Assembly (NCBI RefSeq): GCF_015143595.1 | Contig: NZ_WYEU01000004.1 | Location: 62,001 to 126,000 of the forward strand | Length of the DNA: 64,000 bases | DNA from: Sneathiella sp. P13V-1 | Lineage (GTDB): Bacteria; Pseudomonadota; Alphaproteobacteria; Sneathiellales; Sneathiellaceae | Direction of reading: 5' to 3' | Part shown: one piece after another, positions 7,150 through 16,979 of the stretch | Layout: every line of letters starts with the position of its first letter | Numbering within the stretch: position 1 is the first letter of the stretch | Notes under the pieces: generated by a model | Database searches by the model: none | Told to the model about the DNA's origin: nothing | Seen by the model: the letters and a program-made list of their open reading frames with translations, nothing else | Program-made: the position numbers and the translations under genes

Positions 7150-9372
7150 TTATTCTGTGAAATAGCCACGTTTGAGGTCATCGACGATCTGAACCACCAT
7201 AATATCATCTTGTTTGGAGAGTTGCCGGTAGATTTGCAGGTTCTCCATAACCCGCTGTACATAGTTGCGCGTTTCACTGAACGGGATCAGTTCGATCCAG
7301 TCAATCATGCTGATATCGCCCTGACGAGGATCTCCCCATTCTTCGATCCATCTGTTTGTCCTGGATCCTCCCGCATTATATGAAGCGATGGCAAGAACAT
7401 AAGATCCATTATATTTCTCGATCAGTTTGTTTAGATATGTTGATCCAAGCAAAGTGTTGTAGGAAGGATCGGTTGTTAAACGTCCTTTCGAATAAGGGAG
7501 CTTCAAACTTCTGGAGACGGATCTGGCAGTTGCCGGCATCAATTGCATGAGCCCACGCGCACCAACGCGAGAGACCGCATCCACGGCAAATGCGCTTTCC
7601 TGACGTGTGATCGCAAGAATCAAGGGTTGTTCTATACTTGGATTTGAAGGCATGAATTCGTGATCTGGCCAGTTAAACTCTGGCAATTCTGTGCCCAATT
7701 GAGACGCGCGTTTAGCCACGCGAACAGCATAGTCTGGACGCCCAATACGTGTCGCCAAATTTCCAAGATACACATATTCCTCTGGGGAAGCTGCGTCTTC
7801 CGTCATTTTTAAAAGGAACGGTAACGCTTTCTTGGCTTCACCAAATTCAGCCAAATGGCGGACAATCAATACACGCTCATCCTGCTTCAGGCGATCTGCT
7901 GTTTTTTTGGAATGGCTGACGGCCCTTGGAAGCGGAGTGAGTTTGGAATGATGAATTTCTTCCTGGGCCATCTGACCATAGAAGGTGGACGGATATTTCG
8001 CAGCTTCCTCATACCAGTAGTGGGCGGATTTGCTATCTCGCATCGCATCATGAGATCGGCCAATCCAGTAGGCCCCGCGGGCGCGACTGATAGGATAACT
8101 TACATTTTCATAAAGACGCGTGAAATGTTTTAAGGCGGCTTCACTGTCCTGAAGGAAGCGTAAAGAGATCCAGCCCGATAGCCACTCAGCAGAAGCGAAT
8201 TTTCCGCCTGCCTCTAATCCGTGTTCACTAGCAAGACGGTAGGCCTCGCTAATATGACCGAGCCTTAATAGTTTGCGCGCCTGAATTTCCCGTTCACGCC
8301 ACCAATGCTCAGGGTTTGGTAAGTCGAAATGGGAAACTTTAAGAAGAAGGTCCTGTGCGCCTTCATGATGTCCCTTCACACGGCGCCATTTGATACGATC
8401 AAAAAGAAGGCCTGGATCGTTCTGAAGCTCTTGTGGGATGCGCTTGATTGCACTGTCTACTCCAGCGGATCTGGTCATTAGACGTATTCTGGCAACAGCC
8501 AATTTCTCTGCATTGGATCCGACCCGTTTTAGCATTCGCTTGGCAGGCTCGGTATCTCGATCCCACAAAAGTCGATCAAGTCTGTCTTCATGATCTGTTT
8601 TTGTGAGGAGGGACTTATGTGCTTTGAGGATTTTCTTTTCTGTGCCGCGACTAAAGTTGCCTTGGATCCATGCCTCTTTAATCCATCGCTTACCTTTTTC
8701 TTTTTGGCCTTGTTCGATTAAGGCCTCTCCCAAGCGCAGCATCCCCATTCCTGTAAGCGGAGTACGATCAGAGAAAAAAGCCAGCGTTCTAGAGCTGGAT
8801 ATGGGATTAACTAGTGCTTCCTCTGCACGGCGATCCAGCGTGCTTCTGTAAGGCCAGTCCGGGTTGTCCACCATAAAGGTATGGATATCTTCAAAACTGG
8901 CCCCGCCTTTATATTGCCGCAACCAGCCCCATTCCAGATACTTTGCCGGAAGCCTGTATTCAGCCTTCGAAGCGACCTGAATTGCCTCTTTCCATTTTCT
9001 GCGGCCAGCAAGGTCAAACGCTTCCCGGTAAATACTCCAGTCGGCATCTGACATCAGGCCAGTGTGATGAGCACGTGGCTGTTTAGCAATTGAAGCCGGT
9101 TTAAATAAAGGAGAGGGAACAGAAGTGGCTTGCTGAACAGTTTCCTCTTCTACCGGCTTTGGATCACGAGTTGTTTTAAATGTGCGAGGGGTTGGCACCT
9201 CTCTCATTTCATTTCTTAGTTTTGGGACGATTTGCCCACCACTAGAAATCTGATCGTCATCCTGAATAGCAAATTTGGAAGCCTGAACATTGCCAGCAAA
9301 CAGCACAGCCACAGCGACAGCGCTTGCTGCCAGCAGTTTTCCTTTGGCTTTTTGTCTCGTTTCTTGGCTCAT
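7150..9372 (-). CDS. slt: Soluble lytic murein transglycosylase
   Basis: This 740-residue periplasmic enzyme has an N-terminal signal peptide (about residues 1-32, hydrophobic core LLAASAVAVAVLFAG). A long alpha-helical superhelix follows, then a C-terminal SLT/GH23 domain. The catalytic glutamate is in ITRQESAF, followed by GLMQLMPATA and IASYNAGG, the standard motifs of the fold. The family cleaves the MurNAc-GlcNAc bond of peptidoglycan and forms 1,6-anhydro ends. Length matches Slt70-type proteins. The ATG is preceded by CAGGAAACC. It lies head-to-tail behind pepN with a 44-bp gap. Confidence 0.92.
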   Translation of the reverse strand: MSQETRQKAKGKLLAASAVAVAVLFAGNVQASKFAIQDDDQISSGGQIVPKLRNEMREVPTPRTFKTTRDPKPVEEETVQQATSVPSPLFKPASIAKQPRAHHTGLMSDADWSIYREAFDLAGRRKWKEAIQVASKAEYRLPAKYLEWGWLRQYKGGASFEDIHTFMVDNPDWPYRSTLDRRAEEALVNPISSSRTLAFFSDRTPLTGMGMLRLGEALIEQGQKEKGKRWIKEAWIQGNFSRGTEKKILKAHKSLLTKTDHEDRLDRLLWDRDTEPAKRMLKRVGSNAEKLAVARIRLMTRSAGVDSAIKRIPQELQNDPGLLFDRIKWRRVKGHHEGAQDLLLKVSHFDLPNPEHWWREREIQARKLLRLGHISEAYRLASEHGLEAGGKFASAEWLSGWISLRFLQDSEAALKHFTRLYENVSYPISRARGAYWIGRSHDAMRDSKSAHYWYEEAAKYPSTFYGQMAQEEIHHSKLTPLPRAVSHSKKTADRLKQDERVLIVRHLAEFGEAKKALPFLLKMTEDAASPEEYVYLGNLATRIGRPDYAVRVAKRASQLGTELPEFNWPDHEFMPSNPSIEQPLILAITRQESAFAVDAVSRVGARGLMQLMPATARSVSRSLKLPYSKGRLTTDPSYNTLLGSTYLNKLIEKYNGSYVLAIASYNAGGSRTNRWIEEWGDPRQGDISMIDWIELIPFSETRNYVQRVMENLQIYRQLSKQDDIMVVQIVDDLKRGYFTE

Positions 9373-9416
9373 GGTTTCCTGAATAGTTTCCTATCTACCA
9401 GTCTGACAATCCAAAC

Positions 9417-11990
9417 CTAATTAGACAAACTTTTATTTGCCATTTCGTAAACATCGTTAGAAATATTTTCAGTTTCCAAAATGCGCCTCAGTTCAGCCTG
9501 CATGAGGCCCTGTCGGGTTTCATTATGCCGTCGCCATTGCCCAAGCGGGGCAACAAGTCGTGCCGCAATTTGTGGATTGGTACTATTGAGTTCGATAATT
9601 CTATCAGCAAGGAACTGGTATCCACCACCATTTTCATTGTGGAAGTGAATTGGATTGGCACCAGCAAAGGCAGCAATCAGGGAGCGCACCCTGTTTGGGT
9701 TGAGCATGGTAAAGTCCGGATGCGCAAGCAGTCCTTTCACGTCGTCCATAGTAGATGATCTGCTGGAAGTGGCTTGCAACATGAACCATTTGTCCAAAAC
9801 AAGTTGGTCTTCTTTCCAATTGTCATAGAAATTCTGCAGGGCCTCTGCGCGGTGGTCGGTTTCACTGTTGACCAGACGGGCCAGTGAGGCCATTCGATCA
9901 GTCATATTTTCTGAAGAGAAATACTGCTCTGATGCCAGTGGGAGATAGTCATCACTGGACGCCACCAAATAGCTGAGGCAGAGGTTTTTAAGTGCGCGTG
10001 CCCCCATGCTGTTATGTGATTTAAGATCCGCATAAATCGACTTCAATTGTGTTTCAAACCGCTTGCCGAGTGATTTGAGAGCCACTTTTCGAACCGTATG
10101 AATGGCATCAACATCCACAATCTTCATTTGCTGTCCGATATAGGATTCGCTTGGAAGGGTTAAGACTTCTGCTTTAAACGCAGGATCCATATTCTGATCA
10201 TCCAGAATTTCACCAAACGCTTCGGTGTAGTCATTGGAAAGTCCTGTAAGCGCTTGCCCTGACGCGTACAGTTCCACATCAGCTAACAGTCCTTGAAGGG
10301 CCAACTGTTGTCCTGCTTCCCAACGGTTAAACTCATCACTGTCATTTCTGAATAGAAGTCCCAGTTTTTCGTCAGCTGGATTTCTTGTGATCTTGATCGG
10401 TGCGGAAAACTTCCGGAATAGGGAAGGAATAGGCTTTGAGGGTATGTTCTCGAAAGTAAATGTTTGCTTCGCCTTTGTCAGGTGCAAAAGATCATCGTCC
10501 AACAGGCTGTTACCGTCTTCATCCAGCAGACCCATTGCAACTGGGATATGTAACGGATCAGCGCCTTCACCGGCTTTAACATTTTTCTGCGTGAAAGTTA
10601 GCTCGTAAGTCGAAGATGTTTCGTTATATGCGTCTTCTACAGCTATTTCCGGGGTGCCAGGTTGAATATACCAATTACGGAACTGTTTCAGATCCAGCCC
10701 GCTACCGGCTTCAATTGCTGAGACAAATTCTTCGGTAGTGACAGCCTGACCATCATGACGATCAAAGTAGATGTCCATGCCTTTTCGGAATCCTTCAGGA
10801 CCAGCAAGGGTGTGCATCATTCGGATGATCTCTGCCCCTTTTTCATAGACGGTGGCCGTGTAGAAATTATTGATCTCGACATAGCTTTGCGGCTGGATCG
10901 GATGGGCGAGGGGGCCAGCATCTTCAGGGAATTGCGCCGCGCGAAGACGTTGCACATCATCAATGCGTTTAACTGCAGCGGAGTTCATATCAGCAGAAAA
11001 CTGTTGATCCCGAAAGACGGTAAGGCCTTCTTTTAACGTCAGCTGGAACCAGTCACGGCAAGTGATGCGGTTGCCTGTCCAGTTATGAAAATATTCGTGT
11101 GCGATAACACTTTCGATCCCATCGAAGTCAGTGTCTGTTGCAGTTTGCGAAGATGCCAACACATATTTTGAGTTGAAGATGTTGAGGCCTTTATTTTCCA
11201 TTGCCCCCATGTTGAAGTCACCCACCGCGACAATCATGAAGACATCCAGATCGTATTCGCGACCATATTTCTCTTCATCCCATTTCATTGATTTTTTCAA
11301 TGAGGTCATGGCGTGATCGCATTTGTCTTCATTGCCTAGCTCAATAAAGATCTGCAAAGCAACTTTGCGCCCGCTTGCTGTGACAAATTCATCCTCAACA
11401 CAGGCAAGTTTACCCGCAACCAGTGCAAACAGATAGGCGGGTTTTGGGTGGGGATCCTCCCAGACTTTTTTAACGCGACCATCTTCGAGTTTGGTGTCGC
11501 TTACCAGGTTGCCATTAGAGAGCATGACCGGATATTCCATACCGTCCCCAATGATGGAGGTGGTAAAACGGGCCATCACATCTGGTCGATCCAGATAATA
11601 AGTAATTTTCCGGAACCCTTCAGCTTCACATTGGGTGCAGAAATTACCACTGGATTTGTAGAGGCCTTCCAAAGCCGTGTTTTCCTGTGGCTTGATCTCC
11701 GTCACAATGGTGGCCTTAAATTCATCCGAAGGAGCAATAAAGGTAAGGTCTTTGTCCGTTAGAGTGTAATTAGATTTGGAAAGCACTGCGCCATCCAGAA
11801 ATACTGATTTCAAAACCAGCGCTTCACCATTTAATCGAACCTGATCCGTTGCGTCAGTTTGTCTTTTAAAAGATAGTTCTGACGTGACAACGGTGACGTC
11901 TTCGGCCAACTCAAATGTCAGGTTGACTTCGGTGATTGTAAAAGGTGTTGGTGCGTAATCTTTAAGGTGAATTGTAGCAGGTTTTGTCAC
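9417..11990 (-). CDS. pepN: Aminopeptidase N (M1 family)
   Basis: This is an 857-residue zinc metallopeptidase. The substrate-anchoring motif is GAMENKGLN near residue 255. The zinc site is HEYFHNWTGN with the downstream glutamate in LKEGLTVFRDQ. C-terminal domains match PepN of enterobacteria in overall length (about 870 residues). The enzyme removes N-terminal residues from peptides in the cytoplasm and has no signal peptide. The start is GTG (11988-11990) with GGGG upstream. It is transcribed toward slt. Its divergent neighbour is dapA, with about 200 bp between them. Confidence 0.93.
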   Translation of the reverse strand: MTKPATIHLKDYAPTPFTITEVNLTFELAEDVTVVTSELSFKRQTDATDQVRLNGEALVLKSVFLDGAVLSKSNYTLTDKDLTFIAPSDEFKATIVTEIKPQENTALEGLYKSSGNFCTQCEAEGFRKITYYLDRPDVMARFTTSIIGDGMEYPVMLSNGNLVSDTKLEDGRVKKVWEDPHPKPAYLFALVAGKLACVEDEFVTASGRKVALQIFIELGNEDKCDHAMTSLKKSMKWDEEKYGREYDLDVFMIVAVGDFNMGAMENKGLNIFNSKYVLASSQTATDTDFDGIESVIAHEYFHNWTGNRITCRDWFQLTLKEGLTVFRDQQFSADMNSAAVKRIDDVQRLRAAQFPEDAGPLAHPIQPQSYVEINNFYTATVYEKGAEIIRMMHTLAGPEGFRKGMDIYFDRHDGQAVTTEEFVSAIEAGSGLDLKQFRNWYIQPGTPEIAVEDAYNETSSTYELTFTQKNVKAGEGADPLHIPVAMGLLDEDGNSLLDDDLLHLTKAKQTFTFENIPSKPIPSLFRKFSAPIKITRNPADEKLGLLFRNDSDEFNRWEAGQQLALQGLLADVELYASGQALTGLSNDYTEAFGEILDDQNMDPAFKAEVLTLPSESYIGQQMKIVDVDAIHTVRKVALKSLGKRFETQLKSIYADLKSHNSMGARALKNLCLSYLVASSDDYLPLASEQYFSSENMTDRMASLARLVNSETDHRAEALQNFYDNWKEDQLVLDKWFMLQATSSRSSTMDDVKGLLAHPDFTMLNPNRVRSLIAAFAGANPIHFHNENGGGYQFLADRIIELNSTNPQIAARLVAPLGQWRRHNETRQGLMQAELRRILETENISNDVYEMANKSLSN

Positions 11991-12196
11991 GTAAGATCCC
12001 CGTTAATGAGTGAGCCTTTAAGATAACCGCAGCATTTTTTGGATCAAGTCATACATCACTGAAAAGTGGTGATTGCAGTTACTTCTTGCATTGAAGCACT
12101 TTCTAAATATAACTCATTCTTTCGGTTGTGTTGAAAACTTGGAAAATGCCCAACCGACTTACCAAATTTATTAGCGAACTTTTTGAGGAAACTGTC

Positions 12197-13072
12197 ATGT
12201 TTAGAGGATCTATCACTGCACTTGTCACACCATTTACAGGTGAGAGTGTGGATGAAAAGAAATTCCAATCCTTTGTAGACTGGCAGATAAAGAGCGGCAC
12301 CAAGGGGTTGGTGCCCGTGGGGACAACTGGTGAGTCTCCGACCCTCAGTCACCCGGAACACGACCGTGTCGTTGAGCTGTGCATTGAAGCTGCAGAAGGC
12401 CGTGTGCCTGTTATGGCTGGTGCCGGTTCTAACAACACAGCGGAAGCTATTCGTCTTAGCCAGCAGGCGCAGAAAGCTGGCGCTGATGCGGTTCTTATCG
12501 CAATGCCATATTACAACAAACCTAGTCAGGAAGGCATGTATGCGCATTTCGAGAAATTGAACAACTCGGTTGATATCCCAATCTATATCTACAATATCCC
12601 AGGTCGTTCCATCGTGGATATGAGCCCTGAGACAATGGGTGAGCTTGCTAAACTGAAAAACATCGTGGGTGTAAAAGACGCAACAGGTGATGTTGGCCGG
12701 GTATCTTTACAGCGTCATTTCTGCGGAACTGACTTCATCCAGCTTTCTGGTGAAGATGCAACTGCTATTGGCTTTAACGCCCATGGTGGTCACGGATGTA
12801 TTTCTGTAACGTCTAACGTTGCACCGCAATTGGTATCTGATATGCAGGAAGCAAGTTTGGCTGGCGACCGTGATGCTGCTGTTGCTATTCAGGATAAACT
12901 GATCCCATTGCATACAGCGTTGTTCAAATTCCCAAGCCCGGCGCCTGTGAAATACGCGTTGTCTTTGATCGGAAAATGCGAGCCCACACTTCGTTTGCCG
13001 TTGGTTGAGTGCCCGGACCACATCAAGAGTGGTGTTGAAGAAGCTATGCGTTATGCAGGGCTGATCGACTAA
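12197..13072 (+). CDS. dapA: 4-hydroxy-tetrahydrodipicolinate synthase
   Basis: The product of 291 residues condenses pyruvate with aspartate semialdehyde in the lysine/diaminopimelate pathway. Visible features are the N-terminal [12 protein letters not shown], the GTTGESPTL loop, the catalytic tyrosine in [11 protein letters not shown], and the Schiff-base lysine in [10 protein letters not shown] chose ATG 12197 because it is preceded by GAGGAA and starts at the conserved MFRGS; an in-frame ATG at 12128 would add 23 residues unlike the family. It is followed 21 bp later by smpB, a pairing common in alphaproteobacteria. Confidence 0.95.
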   Translation: MFRGSITALVTPFTGESVDEKKFQSFVDWQIKSGTKGLVPVGTTGESPTLSHPEHDRVVELCIEAAEGRVPVMAGAGSNNTAEAIRLSQQAQKAGADAVLIAMPYYNKPSQEGMYAHFEKLNNSVDIPIYIYNIPGRSIVDMSPETMGELAKLKNIVGVKDATGDVGRVSLQRHFCGTDFIQLSGEDATAIGFNAHGGHGCISVTSNVAPQLVSDMQEASLAGDRDAAVAIQDKLIPLHTALFKFPSPAPVKYALSLIGKCEPTLRLPLVECPDHIKSGVEEAMRYAGLID

Positions 13073-13093
13073 ACCCTTTTAGGTAAATATAAA

Positions 13094-13546
13094 ATGTCTT
13101 CCAAGACAATTGCCGAAAATAGAAAAGCCCGTTTCAATTACTTCATTGATGAAGATTTTGAAGCGGGCATTATGCTGCTTGGGACGGAGGTCAAAAGCCT
13201 TCGCGCCGGAGGGGCGAATATTCAAGAGTCTTACGCGTCTTTTGAAAATGACGGTTTGTATCTGGTGAACGCGCATATTGCCGAATATGACTATGGTAAT
13301 CGGTTTAATCATGATCCGCGTCGGCCGCGAAAACTGTTGATGCATAAAAAAGAATTGGCGAGGCTGCATGCGCAATTGCAACGTGCAGGTAAAACACTGG
13401 TTCCATTGTCTTTGTATTTCAACGAACGCGGCAAGGTGAAGGTTAAGCTAGGGCTTGCTTCAGGTAAGAAGAAGCACGACAAACGTGAGACACAAAAAGA
13501 TCGGGATTGGGGCCGCGAAAAGCAAAGATTGCTTAAAAACGGGTAA
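13094..13546 (+). CDS. smpB: SsrA-binding protein
   Basis: This 150-residue protein binds tmRNA and delivers it to stalled ribosomes. Motifs include [21 protein letters not shown] and the Lys/Arg-rich C-terminal tail [15 protein letters not shown], which reaches the decoding centre. Length is usual for the family. The gene follows dapA closely on the same strand and its stop lies one base from the stop of the convergent DUF2235-PilZ gene. No ssrA gene is visible in this window. Confidence 0.95.
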   Translation: MSSKTIAENRKARFNYFIDEDFEAGIMLLGTEVKSLRAGGANIQESYASFENDGLYLVNAHIAEYDYGNRFNHDPRRPRKLLMHKKELARLHAQLQRAGKTLVPLSLYFNERGKVKVKLGLASGKKKHDKRETQKDRDWGREKQRLLKNG

Positions 13547-13547
13547 T

Positions 13548-14900
13548 CTAATGAAGGGTCTGTGTTGACGCAGGTTCTTCAGCGTGCAGGTTTTGTGATT
13601 GCTGAAACTCAACACCTAAAGTGTTATCTTTGGTCCACACCACTTCCCCGGTAATATCCTTTTCATCCAACGCTGAACTTCTCAACGTGATAATCGTTCC
13701 CACAGGTACATCAAGTTGCAACCATACTCTTGCGCCGCCCTCACTTATGTCGAGCATGTTGCCATTATAGCGACGTTTATCAAGCAACACAGATGCAGGG
13801 GAGTTTACAACAAGTCGATTGTGTTTCCTGTTCAAAAACTGTTTTAGTTCCAGATCATAGCTTACGCCTAAACTTTCAGCTGGAAGAGAAGCCAAGGCTT
13901 TAGGGGCATAGTCTGCATCAGCTTGTTGTTTTTTGAAGACTGTATGATGGATCTTCTCAGAACCAGCAAGCTGTTTACGGGCAAAATGAGTTTCTGCATG
14001 ACCGGGTCTTCTGTGCCTTTGGGAAGGCTCTTTTTGTGGCGGTGCCATAGTTCCCATCGGATCAGGCGAGGTTATTTCTTCAACCTTCTCTGGGTCGAAC
14101 TCCAAGCCATGTGTTTGTGCTTTGCTGATCATCCATCTGAGGGCAATGTCGGATAATCTGCAATCTCTGCGACCACCTGTAATATTTTGATGACGCCCGG
14201 CAAACCATACCTGTTCAACTACACTGCTGCGATTACTTTGCACGCCAGTCCAAATATGAGGCGCTTTGTGCCTGCAATCTTCATCGAGAGACAATGCGTG
14301 ATAAGCACTTTTGATATTTTGGCTGATGGTATTATCAAGGCGATCCAACCATAGTCTGGAAAGGTGCTTCATCACGCGATTGGGCACCCCTTTGTGCCCA
14401 ACAATATCCCAACATCCCAGCATGTGGATGGGAACTTGTTGTGATGAAAAAGCGACCCGCACTGCTTGCCCAGAGGGACCATTTCGAGACTGCTCATCCA
14501 GTTGGGCGTAAACATAAGCTTTTGAAATACTTTCCACTGAGCCAGCGCTAACCAAACCGGAAATGCTGATGAGTTCAGCAAGTTTATGCATCACATATCC
14601 ACCGCGCCCGGCGCCAAACAGATATATCTCGTCACCTTGGATATAGTTTTGGATTAGAAACCGATAGGCTGACAGGACCTCTTTTCGGATACCTAAGCCC
14701 AAATGGCGGTTTAGAAGGGTGCGCAATCCAAATTTTGGACCATCTTCCTGAATAAAGGAGATCTGATCAACACCACCAAGTGTCTCTGGCAACAGGCACT
14801 GGCTCGCCAGTGACGCATTGCCGGGGACATTGCGCTGCTTGCTTCTGCTCTGCGGTGGTATCCAGCTACAGTCATTAAAAATGACAAGTTTTCTGCTCAA
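13548..14900 (-). CDS. DUF2235-like protein fused to a C-terminal PilZ domain, nucleophile lost
   Basis: I chose the TTG at 14900 because GGAG lies seven bases upstream and it yields MSRKLVIFND, the usual N-terminus of DUF2235 proteins. The longer TTG at 14936 has no support. The product is 450 residues. An N-terminal DUF2235 alpha/beta-hydrolase-like part covers about 1-260 and shows HMLGCWDIVGHKG, SAYHALSLDED and VEQVWFAGRHQNITGG. The nucleophile elbow, GFSRG in active members, reads GAGRGG here, and the DGTxN motif reads NDCSW, so catalysis is doubtful. A linker rich in Pro, His and Gln follows. The C-terminus is a PilZ domain with RKHNR and DISEGG, matching the RxxxR and D/NxSxxG c-di-GMP contacts. 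It may be a c-di-GMP-responsive binding protein. Confidence 0.75.
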   Translation of the reverse strand: MSRKLVIFNDCSWIPPQSRSKQRNVPGNASLASQCLLPETLGGVDQISFIQEDGPKFGLRTLLNRHLGLGIRKEVLSAYRFLIQNYIQGDEIYLFGAGRGGYVMHKLAELISISGLVSAGSVESISKAYVYAQLDEQSRNGPSGQAVRVAFSSQQVPIHMLGCWDIVGHKGVPNRVMKHLSRLWLDRLDNTISQNIKSAYHALSLDEDCRHKAPHIWTGVQSNRSSVVEQVWFAGRHQNITGGRRDCRLSDIALRWMISKAQTHGLEFDPEKVEEITSPDPMGTMAPPQKEPSQRHRRPGHAETHFARKQLAGSEKIHHTVFKKQQADADYAPKALASLPAESLGVSYDLELKQFLNRKHNRLVVNSPASVLLDKRRYNGNMLDISEGGARVWLQLDVPVGTIITLRSSALDEKDITGEVVWTKDNTLGVEFQQSQNLHAEEPASTQTLH

Positions 14901-15094
14901 TCTTGATCTCCAGATTTTCCACCCGTTACAATTCAAGACATCAACTAGATCTTAGAATGTATCAGGCGATACCAATATATTAACATGTTCTTATTTTACG
15001 CGCTCAGTGCTTAAAATTATATGAAAATGTTAACAATTAGGTAACTTCTGGCGGGAAAAAGGAAATTGACAGAAATCAATTAAAAATCAGATAT

Positions 15095-15673
15095 TTAAGC
15101 TGGTTCTCGCATGGGGTTGGCAAGGTCTACTTCGTTTTCATCCTGCTCTATACGACCCACAATATTATCCAGATTCTGTAGATCAATGAAGAAGTCGGCC
15201 TGTCGGCGCAACTCATCTGCTATCATTGGTGGGTTGGTTTTAACAGTGCTAACGACTGTGACGCGGGTTCCTTTTCTTTGTACCGCTTCAACCAATCTTC
15301 TGAAGTCTCCATCCCCGGAAAACAGGACGGCATGGTCTATGTGATCACTAAGTTCCATCATGTCGATGGCAAGCTCAATGTCCATATTCCCTTTAATTTT
15401 GCGCCTGCCAGTTGGGTCCGTAAATTCCTTAATCGGCTTTGTCACCATGGTGAAACCGTTGTAATCCAGCCAATCCACCAAAGGACGGATCGGAGAATAT
15501 TCCTGATCTTCCAAAAGGGCAGTGTAGTAGAACGCACGAACAAGTCGTCCTTGGCTTGAAAATTCTTCGAGTAATTTCTTGTAATCTATATCCACGCCTA
15601 AGGAGCGGGCAGAGGCATATAGATTAGACCCATCAATAAAAAGGGCAATTTTCTCTTCTGAATAAAATGTCAT
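15095..15673 (-). CDS. NYN-domain (LabA/DUF88-like) putative ribonuclease
   Basis: The product is 192 residues when started at ATG 15673 (MTFYSEEK); the longer frame adds 15 residues with no ribosome site. The N-terminus IALFIDGSNLY, the central GNMDIELAIDMM and the segment HAVLFSGDGDFRRLVEAVQ place the acidic residues of the PIN-like NYN fold. Family members are metal-dependent RNases or RNA-binding regulators. The C-terminal tail is acidic. It stands alone and is divergent from folK. The RNA target is unknown. Confidence 0.82.
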   Translation of the reverse strand: MTFYSEEKIALFIDGSNLYASARSLGVDIDYKKLLEEFSSQGRLVRAFYYTALLEDQEYSPIRPLVDWLDYNGFTMVTKPIKEFTDPTGRRKIKGNMDIELAIDMMELSDHIDHAVLFSGDGDFRRLVEAVQRKGTRVTVVSTVKTNPPMIADELRRQADFFIDLQNLDNIVGRIEQDENEVDLANPMREPA

Positions 15674-15838
15674 GATGTACCAATTATTGATTAAATTAAT
15701 TATTGTTTGAGGTCCCACAACTTGGCTTTTAACAGATTGAAAAAATCTAAACCAGAGCAGATTTCGTATTTGAGTATAAACAATATTGCATGAATGGAGT
15801 GTGCTCTGTAGTCTGCGTGCTTTTTTCGGAGACGGCTG

Positions 15839-16339
15839 ATGATCTTTATCGGGATGGGGGCGAATTTAACGCATCCGATCTATGGAGAGCCTGTAGAAAC
15901 ATTGCGCGCGGCCCTAGACGTGTTTGCCGCACATGGTCTAAAGGTTGTTCGCCGTTCTCAATGGTATAAAAGTGCACCCGTTCCTATGTCTGATCAGCCG
16001 TGGTTTGTAAATGCTGTTGTTGAAATAGAAACTGTATTGTCGGCGGAAGAAGTCCTTCAGCATTTGCACGCGATTGAAAAAGAGTTCGGGCGTGTCCGTG
16101 AAATCAAATGGGAAGCACGGGTTTTGGATCTGGATCTTCTGGATTTTCACGGGAAATCATCACCTAACAAAGTTCAGGAAGAGGGAGGAGTTTATCCTCA
16201 TCCCTACATGCATGAACGTTCCTTTGTCCTCGTACCTTTAAAAGAACTGGAACCCAACTGGCAGCACCCGATTCTTAAGCAAGGCGTTGATGACTTTTTG
16301 AAAGAGCTGAACACACAAGTTTTGCAGCCATTTTCGTAA
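15839..16339 (+). CDS. folK: 2-amino-4-hydroxy-6-hydroxymethyldihydropteridine pyrophosphokinase
   Basis: This 166-residue enzyme transfers pyrophosphate from ATP to the pterin in folate synthesis. It has the N-terminal IFIGMGANL, the substrate segment SAPVPMSDQPWFVNAVVEIET, and the metal-binding EARVLDLDLLDFHG with the paired aspartates, followed by PHPYMHERSFVLVPL. The ATG is preceded by GGAGA. It is followed by rpoZ, about 130 bp away on the same strand. Confidence 0.93.
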   Translation: MIFIGMGANLTHPIYGEPVETLRAALDVFAAHGLKVVRRSQWYKSAPVPMSDQPWFVNAVVEIETVLSAEEVLQHLHAIEKEFGRVREIKWEARVLDLDLLDFHGKSSPNKVQEEGGVYPHPYMHERSFVLVPLKELEPNWQHPILKQGVDDFLKELNTQVLQPFS

Positions 16340-16469
16340 AATAACATCATTCAGACTGGATTGATGCGAAATACTTCCTTTTTGAACTGCTTTGCGCGAC
16401 TTTTTCTTGATTCTGAAAAAGGTTCCGCATATGAAGAGGGGCTAATCCCATATTAACCGGAGTATTTTT

Positions 16470-16865
16470 ATGGCTCGCGTCACCGTTGAAGATTGCGTTG
16501 ATAAAGTTCCTAACCGTTTTGAGCTTGTTTTGCTTGCCGCCCGTCGTGCACGCGGAATCTCAGCGGGTTCCATGCTCACCGTCGATCGTGACAATGATAA
16601 AAACCCGGTTGTTGCTTTGCGTGAAATTGCAGACAACACCATTGATCTGACAGATCTGAAAGACAACCTTGTCGGTACTTTGCAGCGCCGCGTTGAGGTT
16701 GATGAACCTGAAGAAGACAACATGGCAGCATTGATGAGCTCTAGTTCTGAGTGGGCTGGCGTTGTTCAGGAAGAAGCTCCTGCTGAGACTTTCTCCGCGA
16801 CAGAAGTTGGCGCGACAGATGGCGTAGCACCTGCTGCAGATAAATCAGAAGATCCGTTCGCATAA
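16470..16865 (+). CDS. rpoZ: RNA polymerase omega subunit
   Basis: This 131-residue protein begins [20 protein letters not shown] and continues AARRARGIS, the conserved omega core that clamps the beta-prime C-terminus. Residues after about 75 form the acidic and Ala/Glu-rich tail seen in alphaproteobacterial omega. It lies directly upstream of the bifunctional ppGpp synthetase gene, the conserved rpoZ-spoT arrangement, but a strong terminator separates them, so rsh probably has its own promoter or relies on read-through. Confidence 0.95.
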   Translation: MARVTVEDCVDKVPNRFELVLLAARRARGISAGSMLTVDRDNDKNPVVALREIADNTIDLTDLKDNLVGTLQRRVEVDEPEEDNMAALMSSSSEWAGVVQEEAPAETFSATEVGATDGVAPAADKSEDPFA

Positions 16866-16892
16866 ACACTGCAACAGATTTTAAAATATCAA

Positions 16893-16931
16893 GGCCACTG
16901 ATCTTAAATGAAATGTCAGTGGCCTTTTTTT
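16893..16931 (+). terminator. rpoZ terminator
   Basis: Arms GGCCACTGA and TCAGTGGCC with a 15-nt loop are followed by seven T. It lies between rpoZ and rsh. Confidence 0.85.
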
Positions 16932-16979
16932 GTGTATACTTGCTTCTTTTATCTTCAGATGTTCCTTCCAGGTCTGTAA

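Noticed and set aside
12056-12547. 163-codon minus-strand frame opposite dapA
   Set aside because: Shadow of dapA, no ribosome site and atypical composition.
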